Source of the DNA: Marinagarivorans sp. UBA5868
Lineage (GTDB): Bacteria; Pseudomonadota; Gammaproteobacteria; Pseudomonadales; Cellvibrionaceae
Reading direction: 5' to 3'
Assembly (NCBI GenBank): GCA_002432095.1
Contig: DJFQ01000096.1
Location: forward strand, 1 to 18,350
Length of the DNA: 18,350 bases
The notes under the pieces are model-generated. The model saw only the letters and a list, made by a program, of their open reading frames with translations, was not told where the DNA came from and did not search any database. Below are positions 6,287-13,866 of the stretch, piece by piece. The stretch's first letter is position 1; every line of letters begins with the position of its first letter. The translations under genes were made by a program, and so were the position numbers.

Positions 6287-6576
6287 TTTGGACGGATCCA
6301 GCCCTGCAGGAATTGGACGCTATAGCAGAATATATTTCTTTGGGTAACCCTGCCGCTGCAAGCGCACTGGTTGATCAGGTTTTCAAAAGGGCCGAGCGTT
6401 TGGCGGATTTCCCGCAGCCCGGTCGATGTCCGCCTGAATTACCTAACTCCGTTTGCAGAGAGCTCGTTATACCGCCGTGCCGGATTTTCTACCGTGAAAA
6501 TATGGGTCGGATATTGGTGCTATATGTCATGAGGGAAGAGCGCCAACTTCGCGCTCATATGCTCGGCCTCAAGTAA
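6274..6576 (+). CDS. ParE/RelE-superfamily toxin
   Basis: A 100-residue toxin of the RelE/ParE fold. It begins EIIWTDPALQELDAIAEYIS, a helix-rich start typical of ParE, then has FPQPGRCPPELPNSVCRELVIPPCRIFYR and the final strand ILVLYVMREERQL. RelE members cut mRNA in the ribosome, whereas ParE members poison DNA gyrase. The long N-terminal helices, the ParE-like GR...REL...Y/FYR pattern and the lack of a C-terminal catalytic tyrosine favour ParE, but the target is not provable here. The pair sits between two xylanolytic genes, with a terminator directly after the toxin. Confidence 0.9.
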   Translation: MVEIIWTDPALQELDAIAEYISLGNPAAASALVDQVFKRAERLADFPQPGRCPPELPNSVCRELVIPPCRIFYRENMGRILVLYVMREERQLRAHMLGLK

Positions 6577-6581
6577 CAAAA

Positions 6582-6614
6582 TAAAAAAAGCCGCGAACTC
6601 CAAGGAGTCGCGGC
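6582..6614 (-). terminator. Terminator of the GH10 gene, possibly bidirectional
   Basis: The hairpin GCCGCGAACTCC / GGAGTCGCGGC (6590-6614, one bulged A, loop AA) is flanked on the left by A-rich sequence (6583-6589), which reads as a T tract on the minus strand. It is thus a strong terminator for the minus-strand GH10 gene. It may also stop the converging toxin transcript, although no T tract follows on the plus strand. Confidence 0.8.
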
Positions 6615-6635
6615 AAACAGGGGCCCTATGAAATT

Positions 6636-9503
6636 TTATTGCGCGCTGATTTGCACATCGTCGATGTAAACGTTAATTCCACCAGCGGGACCTTCCACAA
6701 AAATCAGCAGGTCGGTAATGTCGCAATCTGGCACGGTCAGTGTGCCGCTCAGCGTTGTCCATTCCCCTTCAATAACAGCACCAGTGTTGGCGAGCCAGCT
6801 GTATTCCGCGCTGCCGGCGCATTCAATTTTTTGGGTGATATTCACTGGCGCTTCCGATGCTCCTTGAATGCTCACCGCCATGCTGATGTTGTAGCTGTTG
6901 CCCGGCGCCAGCAGTGAGGTGAGGCTGTAGGCTGCGGGGCCATTGCCGGCGCGGTTGCTCAGCTCCAGGGCGTAACTGCCGTCACTGACCAAGGCTGTGG
7001 TAGCGGCGATGGTGCCGTCCCAACTGAACCAGCCGGCGGTGGTGCCATTTTCGAAACCGCCATTGGGCATCAGGTTTTCCGCTTGCAGTTCCCGTACGGA
7101 GACTTCGTCGATGTAGATATCGACGCCGCCTGCCGGGCCTTCGGCATAAATCAGCAGATCGCTTAAGCCACACTCGGGAACCACCAATTGTCCGGTGAGT
7201 TTGACCCACTGACCTTCGGTCACAGTGGTCGGGCTGATGAGCCAGCTGTAGGTGTCGCTGCCGGCGCAGCCGACTTTCGAGCTGACATTGACGTTGGCAG
7301 ACGCGGCACCGCCGATGGAGACATACATGCTTACTTCATATGTGGAGCCTGGTGTTGCAGCGCTTAGCAATGAGTAGGCTGCAGGGCCGTTGCCGGAGCG
7401 ATTGCTCAATTGCAGGCTGTAGCTGCCGTCGTAGGCGAAGGCGTTGGTGGCGGCGAGTTGGCCATCCCAGGTGAACCAGCCGCTGGTGGTGCCGTTTTCA
7501 AAACCGGGGTTGGCGACCAGGTTGGGGCCGAAACCGGGTTCTTGCAGCGGTGGGTGGAAGCGAATGGAATCCAGATTGGCCACGCCGTAGCTGCCGTTAA
7601 AGCGCACGTAGAGATCCTGCTCGCCGCTGATCACTGGCCAGTCCAGCTCCAGAGTTTCCGCTGTGCCCCAGTCGGCGGTGGGTGGGAGAGCAACTTCCAG
7701 GACGGGTGCGGACTCCAGGCTGCCCAGGTGTAGAGAAATGGACGCCGCGTCCGGGCTGCCTTTCAGGTAGGTGACCGAGAGGTGATCCCATTCGCTGCGG
7801 AAATTCACTTTCTTAAAACCAATCCAGTCGCCGTTATCGGTGTAGGCAACAACGCCCCCAATCGCTACCAAGCCCTCGCTTTCGTCATAGCGCTCGGCCT
7901 CCAACGTCAGGCCGCTGGCGGAACCGGTCCAGCCGGTGGGAACGTAATCGGGGACGGAGCAATCGCTGCCGCCAGCGTAGTAACACAGTAGCCAATCAAA
8001 ACCGGGGCGATGACTGCCGTCGGTGCGGATCAGGTAGGAATGGTCTTGCCAGGTATCGCCTTGTAGATGGCCCCAGTGGGTTACGCCGACGACGGAAGGA
8101 TTGTTCCAGAAGGTGGTAAACAGGTCGCGCATGCGGTTGGCGTGCAGGGCATCGTTGGCGATGTTCAGATCGAATTCAGACACATAGATCGGCAGACCGG
8201 TGGCCGCGAGATTCGCCAGGGAGGCGGCGACCGTGTTGACGTCCGCCTGCTCCAGGAAGTGCGCCTGAACGCCGATGCCGTCGATCAAATCACGCTCCAG
8301 TAACGGGAAGATGACTTCCAGATAATCGTTGGAGAACTGCTCCAGAATCAGCACTTGATAATCGTTGAGCAACAATTGCGATTCCGGGAAGTATTGGCGG
8401 GCCAGCTCGAACGAGGTCACCACCCAATCCCAACCTGTTTCACCCGCGCCACCCAGGGCCTCGGTAAAAGCGGGTGGTGCGTGTAGAGGTTCGTTGACTA
8501 CGTCGATGGTTTCCACATCCGGGTAGCGCGCGGCGAGCAACGACATCCACTCTTCGATCTCTTCCAGTTGTTCTGCTGCGGACAGGGCATTCATCCACTC
8601 CGGTGCCTGCTGGCCCCAGATCAGCGTGTGCAGTTTGAAGGGAAAACCATTCGCTTTGGCAAACTGATACGCCTGGTCGAGGCCGGCCCAGTTCATTACA
8701 TCGCGGGTCGCTTCCACGCTGCCCCACTTGCCGGCATCTTCGGGGGTGATCTGGTTGAAGTAAGTGGCCGCATCGGCGAAATCGGCGTTGCTGCCAGGTG
8801 CCGTTCCCAAAAAGCGGTTGCCGATGGCGGCGAATACGCGGGAGGCATCAGACGTGGCGGAGTTGCCCGTGGGGTCATAGGCGACGGCTGTAAAAGAATT
8901 GCGCCCATTCAAATCGTCGGAAACAGCCACCTCCATGGAATAGGGGGCGGAAGTGTCCTCGCCGATAACTTCACCATTGTTCAAAAACACCACTTTGCGC
9001 ACCGCAACATTATCGGTGGCGCTAGCGGTCAGGGTTAAGGTGCCGGGGGAGGTGAAGAGCGTCCGGCTGGCTTGCAAACTCACCTGGGGCGTCGAAGCAT
9101 CACAATTCACGCCGTTGATGGAGATCAGGTAAGGTGTGACGCCGTTGTAGGGCGCATTACCAAGAAACGAAAACGTGAAGTCCTTGCCTCGCGCTATCGG
9201 CTTTTTATCCAGTCGGTCGGGAGAGGTCACCAGGTAACCGCCCTCAACTTCGGTAAACTCCGCCTGCATGCCGTTGTGCAAACTGGCGCCGTGCAGGTCG
9301 AGGAAAATTTCAAAATGCGTTGCAGGCTGACCTTGTGTGTTGGTGAGGCTAACCCAACCGTTAAACTTTTTTGGGGTTACCGCGCGGACACCGTCGTTCA
9401 GCGTGTAGCCGCAACTCGATGGCGGATTCTCTTGCGCATAAGCGCTAAATCCAGTGGCCATGAGTGACGCAAGCAGGAGTGACTTGGGAAATGTTTTTTT
9501 CAT
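6636..9503 (-). CDS. Multi-modular GH10 endo-xylanase with CBM2-like, Ig-like, CBM6 and tandem CBM4/9/22-type modules
   Basis: A 955-residue secreted enzyme. A Sec signal peptide ends near AYA-QE (about residue 23). Residues about 30-135 resemble CBM2 with a cysteine pair (C31, C134) but few of the surface tryptophans. Residues 138-222 are an Ig-like domain (LTLTASATDNVAVRKVVF...AVAYDPTGNS). Residues about 228-510 are GH10: NQITPEDAGKWGSVE, HTLIWGQQAPEW, acid/base Glu338 in DVVNEP and nucleophile Glu443 in YVSEFDLN. Residues 532-650 are CBM6-like (LEAERY, YTDNGDW, ANLDSIRF). Residues 661-803 and 810-952 are duplicated CBM4/9/22-type modules with about 59% identity, each with two conserved cysteines. 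It would hydrolyse xylan, with several modules holding it to the wall. Tandem C-terminal modules of this type on GH10 are less usual than N-terminal ones. The start has AGGAA about 11 bases upstream. Confidence 0.93.
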   Translation of the reverse strand: MKKTFPKSLLLASLMATGFSAYAQENPPSSCGYTLNDGVRAVTPKKFNGWVSLTNTQGQPATHFEIFLDLHGASLHNGMQAEFTEVEGGYLVTSPDRLDKKPIARGKDFTFSFLGNAPYNGVTPYLISINGVNCDASTPQVSLQASRTLFTSPGTLTLTASATDNVAVRKVVFLNNGEVIGEDTSAPYSMEVAVSDDLNGRNSFTAVAYDPTGNSATSDASRVFAAIGNRFLGTAPGSNADFADAATYFNQITPEDAGKWGSVEATRDVMNWAGLDQAYQFAKANGFPFKLHTLIWGQQAPEWMNALSAAEQLEEIEEWMSLLAARYPDVETIDVVNEPLHAPPAFTEALGGAGETGWDWVVTSFELARQYFPESQLLLNDYQVLILEQFSNDYLEVIFPLLERDLIDGIGVQAHFLEQADVNTVAASLANLAATGLPIYVSEFDLNIANDALHANRMRDLFTTFWNNPSVVGVTHWGHLQGDTWQDHSYLIRTDGSHRPGFDWLLCYYAGGSDCSVPDYVPTGWTGSASGLTLEAERYDESEGLVAIGGVVAYTDNGDWIGFKKVNFRSEWDHLSVTYLKGSPDAASISLHLGSLESAPVLEVALPPTADWGTAETLELDWPVISGEQDLYVRFNGSYGVANLDSIRFHPPLQEPGFGPNLVANPGFENGTTSGWFTWDGQLAATNAFAYDGSYSLQLSNRSGNGPAAYSLLSAATPGSTYEVSMYVSIGGAASANVNVSSKVGCAGSDTYSWLISPTTVTEGQWVKLTGQLVVPECGLSDLLIYAEGPAGGVDIYIDEVSVRELQAENLMPNGGFENGTTAGWFSWDGTIAATTALVSDGSYALELSNRAGNGPAAYSLTSLLAPGNSYNISMAVSIQGASEAPVNITQKIECAGSAEYSWLANTGAVIEGEWTTLSGTLTVPDCDITDLLIFVEGPAGGINVYIDDVQISAQ

Positions 9504-9941
9504 TGTGTCGCTATTCCTGTTAGTGATTCTGGAAAAAGTGATGCGTGTTTCCGGCCTAATGGGGCTAGGGAGTTAACCCTGTCGTTATTTTCATTGTGTT
9601 GGCATTAACCAATGCACTATGGGTTTAACCTCAACCCTAGAGCAACTTTGTGACGACCAGTTGACGCTGAGAGCAGACAGAATGCAGCCGGAAAAAATAT
9701 ACCGCTAAAGTTGATATTTTTTGCCCGTTTGTATTTCGCGTCTCAAGCAGAGGGTCGACAGGTTCGCAGTCATGGTATGAACGGCAGCAAGCTATCGCCA
9801 TACCCCGAAAGAGCTAGGCCGAACATATAAAGACCTAACAGAAGGCGAAAATGTGGATTGATTTTTCAACTTTCAAAGATAAGCGTGAAGCGCCGACGGC
9901 AATTTTTGGGCAGGAATTTTTCAACAATAGGCATAATTTTT
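9504..9941. promoter_or_regulatory. Non-coding region between GH10 and the small membrane protein, with phased TTAACC repeats
   Basis: About 440 bases without a supported gene. In the part upstream of GH10, TTAACC occurs three times: 9573-9578, 9605-9610 and 9625-9630, 32 and 20 bases apart, roughly three and two helical turns. The middle copy lies in a 14-base palindrome GCATTAACCAATGC (9604-9617). On the minus strand these read GGTTAA and precede the GH10 start by about 70-130 bases, a plausible operator array. The right part, before the membrane protein, is A/T-rich; nothing further is clear. Confidence 0.4.
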
Positions 9942-10244
9942 ATGAACAATAAAAGTCACCCCATCCTTATGCGTAACAGCGTGTTTATATGGATTGCATT
10001 GGCAACGGCAGCGTTACTTTTGTTGCCAGCGGCTGCCATGCATTTTTCGAATGAAATGAAGTGGGGCGCGATGGATTTTGCGCTGATGGGCTTGTTGATA
10101 TTTGGCAGCGCGAGCGCATTTGTGATAACGGCGAGACAAATACCAAAAAAATACTGGTTTATTTTGGGAGCGGCGTGCGCGGTTTTGTTTTTATTTATTT
10201 GGGCAGAGCTGGCGGTTGGGATTTTTACAAATTTAGGAAGTTAG
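9942..10244 (+). CDS. Small three-helix inner-membrane protein
   Basis: A 100-residue protein. ATG 9942 is preferred because it gives MNNKSHPIL and then the first hydrophobic helix, whereas a longer reading frame begins with an odd basic stretch. Three membrane helices are predicted at about residues 13-33, 41-62 and 72-95. The segment MHFSNEMKWGAMDFALMGLL between the first two, and the FIWAELAVGIF end, fit a common family of uncharacterised small membrane proteins that I know only by their sequence pattern (WxxxDF...LLFG...WxxLAVG). Function unknown. It precedes the sigma54 transporter operon by about 260 bases and is probably transcribed separately. Confidence 0.7.
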   Translation: MNNKSHPILMRNSVFIWIALATAALLLLPAAAMHFSNEMKWGAMDFALMGLLIFGSASAFVITARQIPKKYWFILGAACAVLFLFIWAELAVGIFTNLGS

Positions 10245-10332
10245 CGGTCCCACTTTTTTGTTCCTTGCGTTAGGAAATAGCTCACTCAATATTCCCGTCA
10301 TTCCGCAGCGCTCTTACCGCGATTCTCCGAGT

Positions 10333-10367
10333 AGTGTCCGGCCTATAAATGCCATCGCCCGGACACT
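10333..10367 (+). promoter_or_regulatory. Candidate enhancer (upstream activating site) of the sigma54 operon
   Basis: AGTGTCCGG (10333-10341) and CCGGACACT (10359-10367) form a perfect 9-bp inverted repeat with a 17-base spacer. CGGACACT recurs at 10373-10380. The repeat lies about 110-150 bases upstream of the predicted transcription start, the usual place for the binding site of an NtrC-type activator. The regulator itself is encoded in the operon. Confidence 0.5.
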
Positions 10368-10453
10368 TGTTGCGGACACTCCTTTTGCCCGAAAAATTCT
10401 TAGAAAATAAAATTCTTGTTTAGCATCAGCAACTTAAAGCCAATTACCCCAGC

Positions 10454-10469
10454 TGGCATAGTTGTCGCT
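10454..10469 (+). promoter_or_regulatory. Predicted sigma54 (-24/-12) promoter
   Basis: TGGCATAGTTGTCGCT matches the sigma54 consensus TGGCAC-N5-TTGCW with two mismatches and has the essential GG (10455-10456) and GC (10467-10468) exactly ten bases apart. It points to a start near 10480, about 25 bases before the first gene. The presence of a sigma54 activator gene in the same operon supports it. GAGTG-CTGA-CACTC (10471-10484) forms a short inverted repeat at the expected start site. Confidence 0.6.
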
Positions 10470-10504
10470 AGAGTGCTGACACTCCTTGTGAAGATGAACC
10501 GGCG

Positions 10505-11782
10505 ATGACGATGACTATTGCAGACACCAGCGGGCAGGATAGCTATGTCCATAGGTCCCAAGTGTGGAATCGCCGGCGTTGGATTATCGCCATATCGATA
10601 TTGCTCTTTCTGGTTTTTATCTGGGGCGTAGCGGCTTTAGTACGGGCGTTCAGCGCCGGTGCAGTGCTTGATCGTCAGCAACTGCGGATCGTTGAGATAA
10701 AACGTGGTGATCTGGTGCGGGAGGTGACGGCGCAGGGACGGATAGTCGTGGCGAACAGTCCGACTTTATACAGTCCAGAAGCGGGCATTGCGGAGTTGTA
10801 TGTGAAAGCGGGGGACAAGGTCGAAAAAGACCAGCTGCTGGCGGTGGTCGTCAGCCCTGAATTGGGAGAGCAACTGGCGAGGGAAAAATCCGAGCTGACT
10901 CGTTTGCAGATGGATACAGAACGGCAAAAAATTGAATCCCAGCAGGCATTGCTGCAACTGCAGCAAGCACAAGCTCTGGCAGAGGTTCGCTTAAAGGGGA
11001 TGCAGCGCGAGGAGCGTCGGGCGGAATTATCGTATGGCAAAAATATTATGAGCCAAATGGATTACGAGAAAGTAAAGGACGATCTGGAACGAGCTCATGT
11101 TGAATTTAAACACGCCAACGAAAACCTCTTGCTGTTGAAAACCTCGCTGAATTTTTATGACCGTGCACTTGCATCTCAATCGGAAAGTCAACATTTGATC
11201 ATTAAAGCGTTGGCGCGCCGCTCGGAAGCGCTGAGAATTTTGTCGCCGGTAAAAGGTATGGTTGGCAATGTTCAGGTGGAAAATAAACAAGCGGTAATGG
11301 CAAACCAAGCGTTGATGGGTGTGGTGGATCTGACGGCCTACGAAGTGGAGGCATCCATTCCCGAAAGTATGACTTCCGAACTCAGTCCCGGAATGCCGGC
11401 GGCAATACAGATCGCCGGCACCGAATATGCGGGAACTTTGACGGCCATCTCTCCAGAAGTCATTGGCGGTTCTGTGCGTGGAAGAATTCGCTTTGAGGGC
11501 GACTCTCCGCCGCAACTTCGACAAAACCAACGTCTGACAGCACGAATCCACCTGGAGAAAAAGCAGGACGTTTTGCTCGTGGAGCGCGGGCCCTATTTTG
11601 ACGATTTCCGTGGGTATGTGTATCGGATTCACGACGGCGTTGCGCATCGAGTGGATGTTTCATTGGGCAGCAAAAGTCTTCAGCACATTGAGGTGCTGGA
11701 TGGTTTAGCCGCAGATGATCAAATCATAGTGTCTTCTTTGGATATCCAAAATTCAGCCGCCACTTTCATCATCAGCGACTGA
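10505..11782 (+). CDS. Periplasmic adaptor (HlyD/MacA-type) of a MacB-like ABC transporter
   Basis: A 425-residue membrane-fusion protein linking the inner-membrane transporter to an outer-membrane partner. A single anchor helix lies at residues about 26-47 with a basic cytoplasmic side (NRRR). The biotin/lipoyl-like halves are at about 85-118 (LYSPEAGIAELYVKAGDKV) and 243-275 (RILSPVKGMVGNVQVENKQAV). A long helical hairpin lies between them (about 118-235, rich in Glu, Gln, Leu and Arg), then beta-barrel and membrane-proximal domains. Members work with MacB-like ATPase/permease units and TolC-type channels; none of the latter is in this window. The ribosome site is weak; two in-frame ATGs (10505, 10511) are equally possible. 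First gene of the operon. Confidence 0.88.
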   Translation: MTMTIADTSGQDSYVHRSQVWNRRRWIIAISILLFLVFIWGVAALVRAFSAGAVLDRQQLRIVEIKRGDLVREVTAQGRIVVANSPTLYSPEAGIAELYVKAGDKVEKDQLLAVVVSPELGEQLAREKSELTRLQMDTERQKIESQQALLQLQQAQALAEVRLKGMQREERRAELSYGKNIMSQMDYEKVKDDLERAHVEFKHANENLLLLKTSLNFYDRALASQSESQHLIIKALARRSEALRILSPVKGMVGNVQVENKQAVMANQALMGVVDLTAYEVEASIPESMTSELSPGMPAAIQIAGTEYAGTLTAISPEVIGGSVRGRIRFEGDSPPQLRQNQRLTARIHLEKKQDVLLVERGPYFDDFRGYVYRIHDGVAHRVDVSLGSKSLQHIEVLDGLAADDQIIVSSLDIQNSAATFIISD

Positions 11783-11810
11783 GAAAATCTTACTAAAGCA
11801 GGAGTTGGCC

Positions 11811-12527
11811 ATGTTAAAAATGCAGGCAATAAAAAAAATATATCGCACAGATATGATTGAGACACATGCGCTGCGCGATTTTGATCTGGACGTCAAACAA
11901 GGTGAATTTGTGGCGGTAACCGGGCCTTCTGGCTCCGGCAAATCCACCTTTTTGAGTATTGCAGGACTGCTGGAAAGTTTTGAAGGCGGAAAGTATTGGC
12001 TGGATGGACAGGATGTTAGCGAACTGAGTGATCGCACCCGATCACGTTTACGCAACGAGAAAATCGGTTTTATTTTTCAGGGATTTAATTTAATCGGCGA
12101 TCTGAATCTTTATGACAACGTGGATGTGCCACTGAGGTATAGAGGGCTCAACGGGCGAGAGCGCAAAAAGCGTATCGAACACGCGTTGGAGCGAGTCGGG
12201 CTTGCGGCGCGCAGGCATCATTTACCTGGGCAGCTCTCCGGCGGCCAACAGCAGCGCGTGGCCATTGCCCGCGCACTTGCCGGAGATCCTGTCTTCTTGC
12301 TCGCGGACGAACCGACGGGAAACTTGGATTCATTGATGGCACGACAGGTTATGGAAATGCTTGAAGAAATCAATCGACAGGGAATGACGATTGTAATGGT
12401 GACTCACGACCCGGACTTGGCGCGACGTGCGCATCGCAATATTCAAATTGTCGATGGTCAAGTCACTAATTTTCAAATCTATGACCCACGTACACCACAC
12501 GCCCTAGAACCCGCCACCGTTTTGTGA
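11811..12527 (+). CDS. MacB/LolD-type ABC transporter ATP-binding protein
   Basis: A 238-residue ATPase. The ATG at 11811 has AGGAG 6 bases upstream and follows the adaptor stop by 28 bases. Full motif set: Walker A GPSGSGKST (38-46), Q-loop Gln in FIFQGFNLI (Gln90), signature LSGGQQQR (142-149), Walker B VFLLADEP with catalytic Glu167, and switch His199 in VTHD. It belongs to the MacB/LolD subfamily, which drives mechanotransmission of periplasmic substrate rather than channel transport. Unlike true MacB, the ATPase and permease are separate polypeptides, here with two different permease genes. The C-terminal about 20 residues (after QIVDGQVTN) are an extension. Confidence 0.95.
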   Translation: MLKMQAIKKIYRTDMIETHALRDFDLDVKQGEFVAVTGPSGSGKSTFLSIAGLLESFEGGKYWLDGQDVSELSDRTRSRLRNEKIGFIFQGFNLIGDLNLYDNVDVPLRYRGLNGRERKKRIEHALERVGLAARRHHLPGQLSGGQQQRVAIARALAGDPVFLLADEPTGNLDSLMARQVMEMLEEINRQGMTIVMVTHDPDLARRAHRNIQIVDGQVTNFQIYDPRTPHALEPATVL

Positions 12528-12535
12528 GAATTGTT

Positions 12536-13852
12536 ATGTGGAAATATTATGCGCAGCTTGCCTGGCACAATTTAACCAGAACACCTGTTCTGTCTTTATT
12601 GATGATTCTCGCCATCGCCACTGGAATTGGTGCGAGTCTGACCACGCTCACACTTTATTCTGTAGTTGCCAGTAACCCACTGGCGCATAAAAACGAAACG
12701 TTATTTGCTGTTCAGTTGGACAGCTGGGATCCAAAAGAGGAATTTTGGGGCCCTACCGGCGTGCCCTTGGCGTTGACCTTCCGCGACGCCCGCGCGATCT
12801 ATCAGGCGGATGTAGCCGACGAAACCTTAATGATGAGCCGGGTGGGATTGACCGTCCGCGATGCAAACGGTAACGCATTGCCGCGTGTTGAGGCGACGCG
12901 GATGACCAGCGGTAATTTTTTCCAGTTTTTTGATGTGCCCTTTGTGTATGGCAATGCTTGGGATAAGTCCGCCGATCAGGTGGGCGCACAACAGGTGGTG
13001 ATTTCCGAAACGCTGAATTGGCATTTTTTTCAAGGTCGAAACTCCGTCGGTGACAACCTGCGCCTGGAGGGTGAGTTGTATACCGTTGTGGGTGTAGTCG
13101 CGGACGATTGGTCGCTTGCGCCTTCCGTTTACGATTTGAGTATGAATGCATTTAAGAAGCCGGAGCGGATTTATATTCCTTTTTTAAATTTTGATCGCAG
13201 GCCATTCCCAAGCTGGGCGGATCACAATGGATGGAAGCATGAGGATATTCGTTCGCACGAGGATTTTTTGGCGTCGGAACAGGTTTGGGTACAAATGTGG
13301 GTGCTGCTTAAAAATCCGCAAAAATACGCTGAGTTTTCCCAGTTTTTGCGCAATTACATCAGCGATCAGAAGCAGATAGGCCGCTTTGAAAGACCATTGA
13401 AATTTCGTCTCAATACGCCAGAGGAATGGTTGTCGGTCAACGGCGTAGTCACCAACGATACCCGTGTTCTGGTTGGCTTATCCGGCGCATTTCTGCTGGT
13501 GTGCCTGGTGAATGCGGTAGTGCTGTTACTCGCTAAATTTATGCGCAATATGGCGGAAACGGGACTGCGGCGAGCGCTGGGGGCGAGTCGTTCGGCCATT
13601 TTTAGTCAGCATTTAACAGAGGCTGCGGCAATCGGTTTGATAGGGGCTTTTCTGGGCCTGGCCTTTTCCTGGGTTGGTTTATGGGGAGTGCGCGCGCTTT
13701 ATGGTGATTTTGATGAGGTGGCGGTTTTTCGTATGGCGACGGTGCTGGGCGCCGCGCTATTGGCGGTTGTCAGCTGTTTGATAACAGGATTGTTGCCGGC
13801 ATGGCAGGTCACTAAAGCTCAAGCATCTCGACATCTCAAAAATTCCCTTTAA
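12536..13852 (+). CDS. MacB/FtsX-type ABC transporter permease 1
   Basis: A 438-residue membrane protein with MacB topology: the first helix at about 17-43 (LLMILAIATGIGASL), a large periplasmic MacB core domain, then three C-terminal helices at about 310-335, 355-385 and 395-420. The family cytoplasmic loop ETGLRRALGASRSAIFSQHL is present. The ATG at 12536 gives the usual MWKYYAQLAWHNLTR start; a GTG at 12524 overlapping the ATPase stop is also possible. It shares an architecture with the next gene, and the two probably form a heterodimer with the ATPase. The substrate is unknown; relatives export peptides, lipoproteins, toxins or siderophores. Confidence 0.9.
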   Translation: MWKYYAQLAWHNLTRTPVLSLLMILAIATGIGASLTTLTLYSVVASNPLAHKNETLFAVQLDSWDPKEEFWGPTGVPLALTFRDARAIYQADVADETLMMSRVGLTVRDANGNALPRVEATRMTSGNFFQFFDVPFVYGNAWDKSADQVGAQQVVISETLNWHFFQGRNSVGDNLRLEGELYTVVGVVADDWSLAPSVYDLSMNAFKKPERIYIPFLNFDRRPFPSWADHNGWKHEDIRSHEDFLASEQVWVQMWVLLKNPQKYAEFSQFLRNYISDQKQIGRFERPLKFRLNTPEEWLSVNGVVTNDTRVLVGLSGAFLLVCLVNAVVLLLAKFMRNMAETGLRRALGASRSAIFSQHLTEAAAIGLIGAFLGLAFSWVGLWGVRALYGDFDEVAVFRMATVLGAALLAVVSCLITGLLPAWQVTKAQASRHLKNSL

Positions 13853-13866
13853 TAGAGGCGCAGCTC

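Noticed and set aside
8568..9038. Long plus-strand frame of about 156 codons inside the GH10 gene
   Set aside because: Shadow of the strongly supported minus-strand GH10 reading frame; low-complexity Gly/Arg/Val composition and no family features.
11027..11647. 206-codon minus-strand frame inside the adaptor gene
   Set aside because: Antisense to the coiled-coil and barrel regions of a clear adaptor; no recognisable domain and no start signal.
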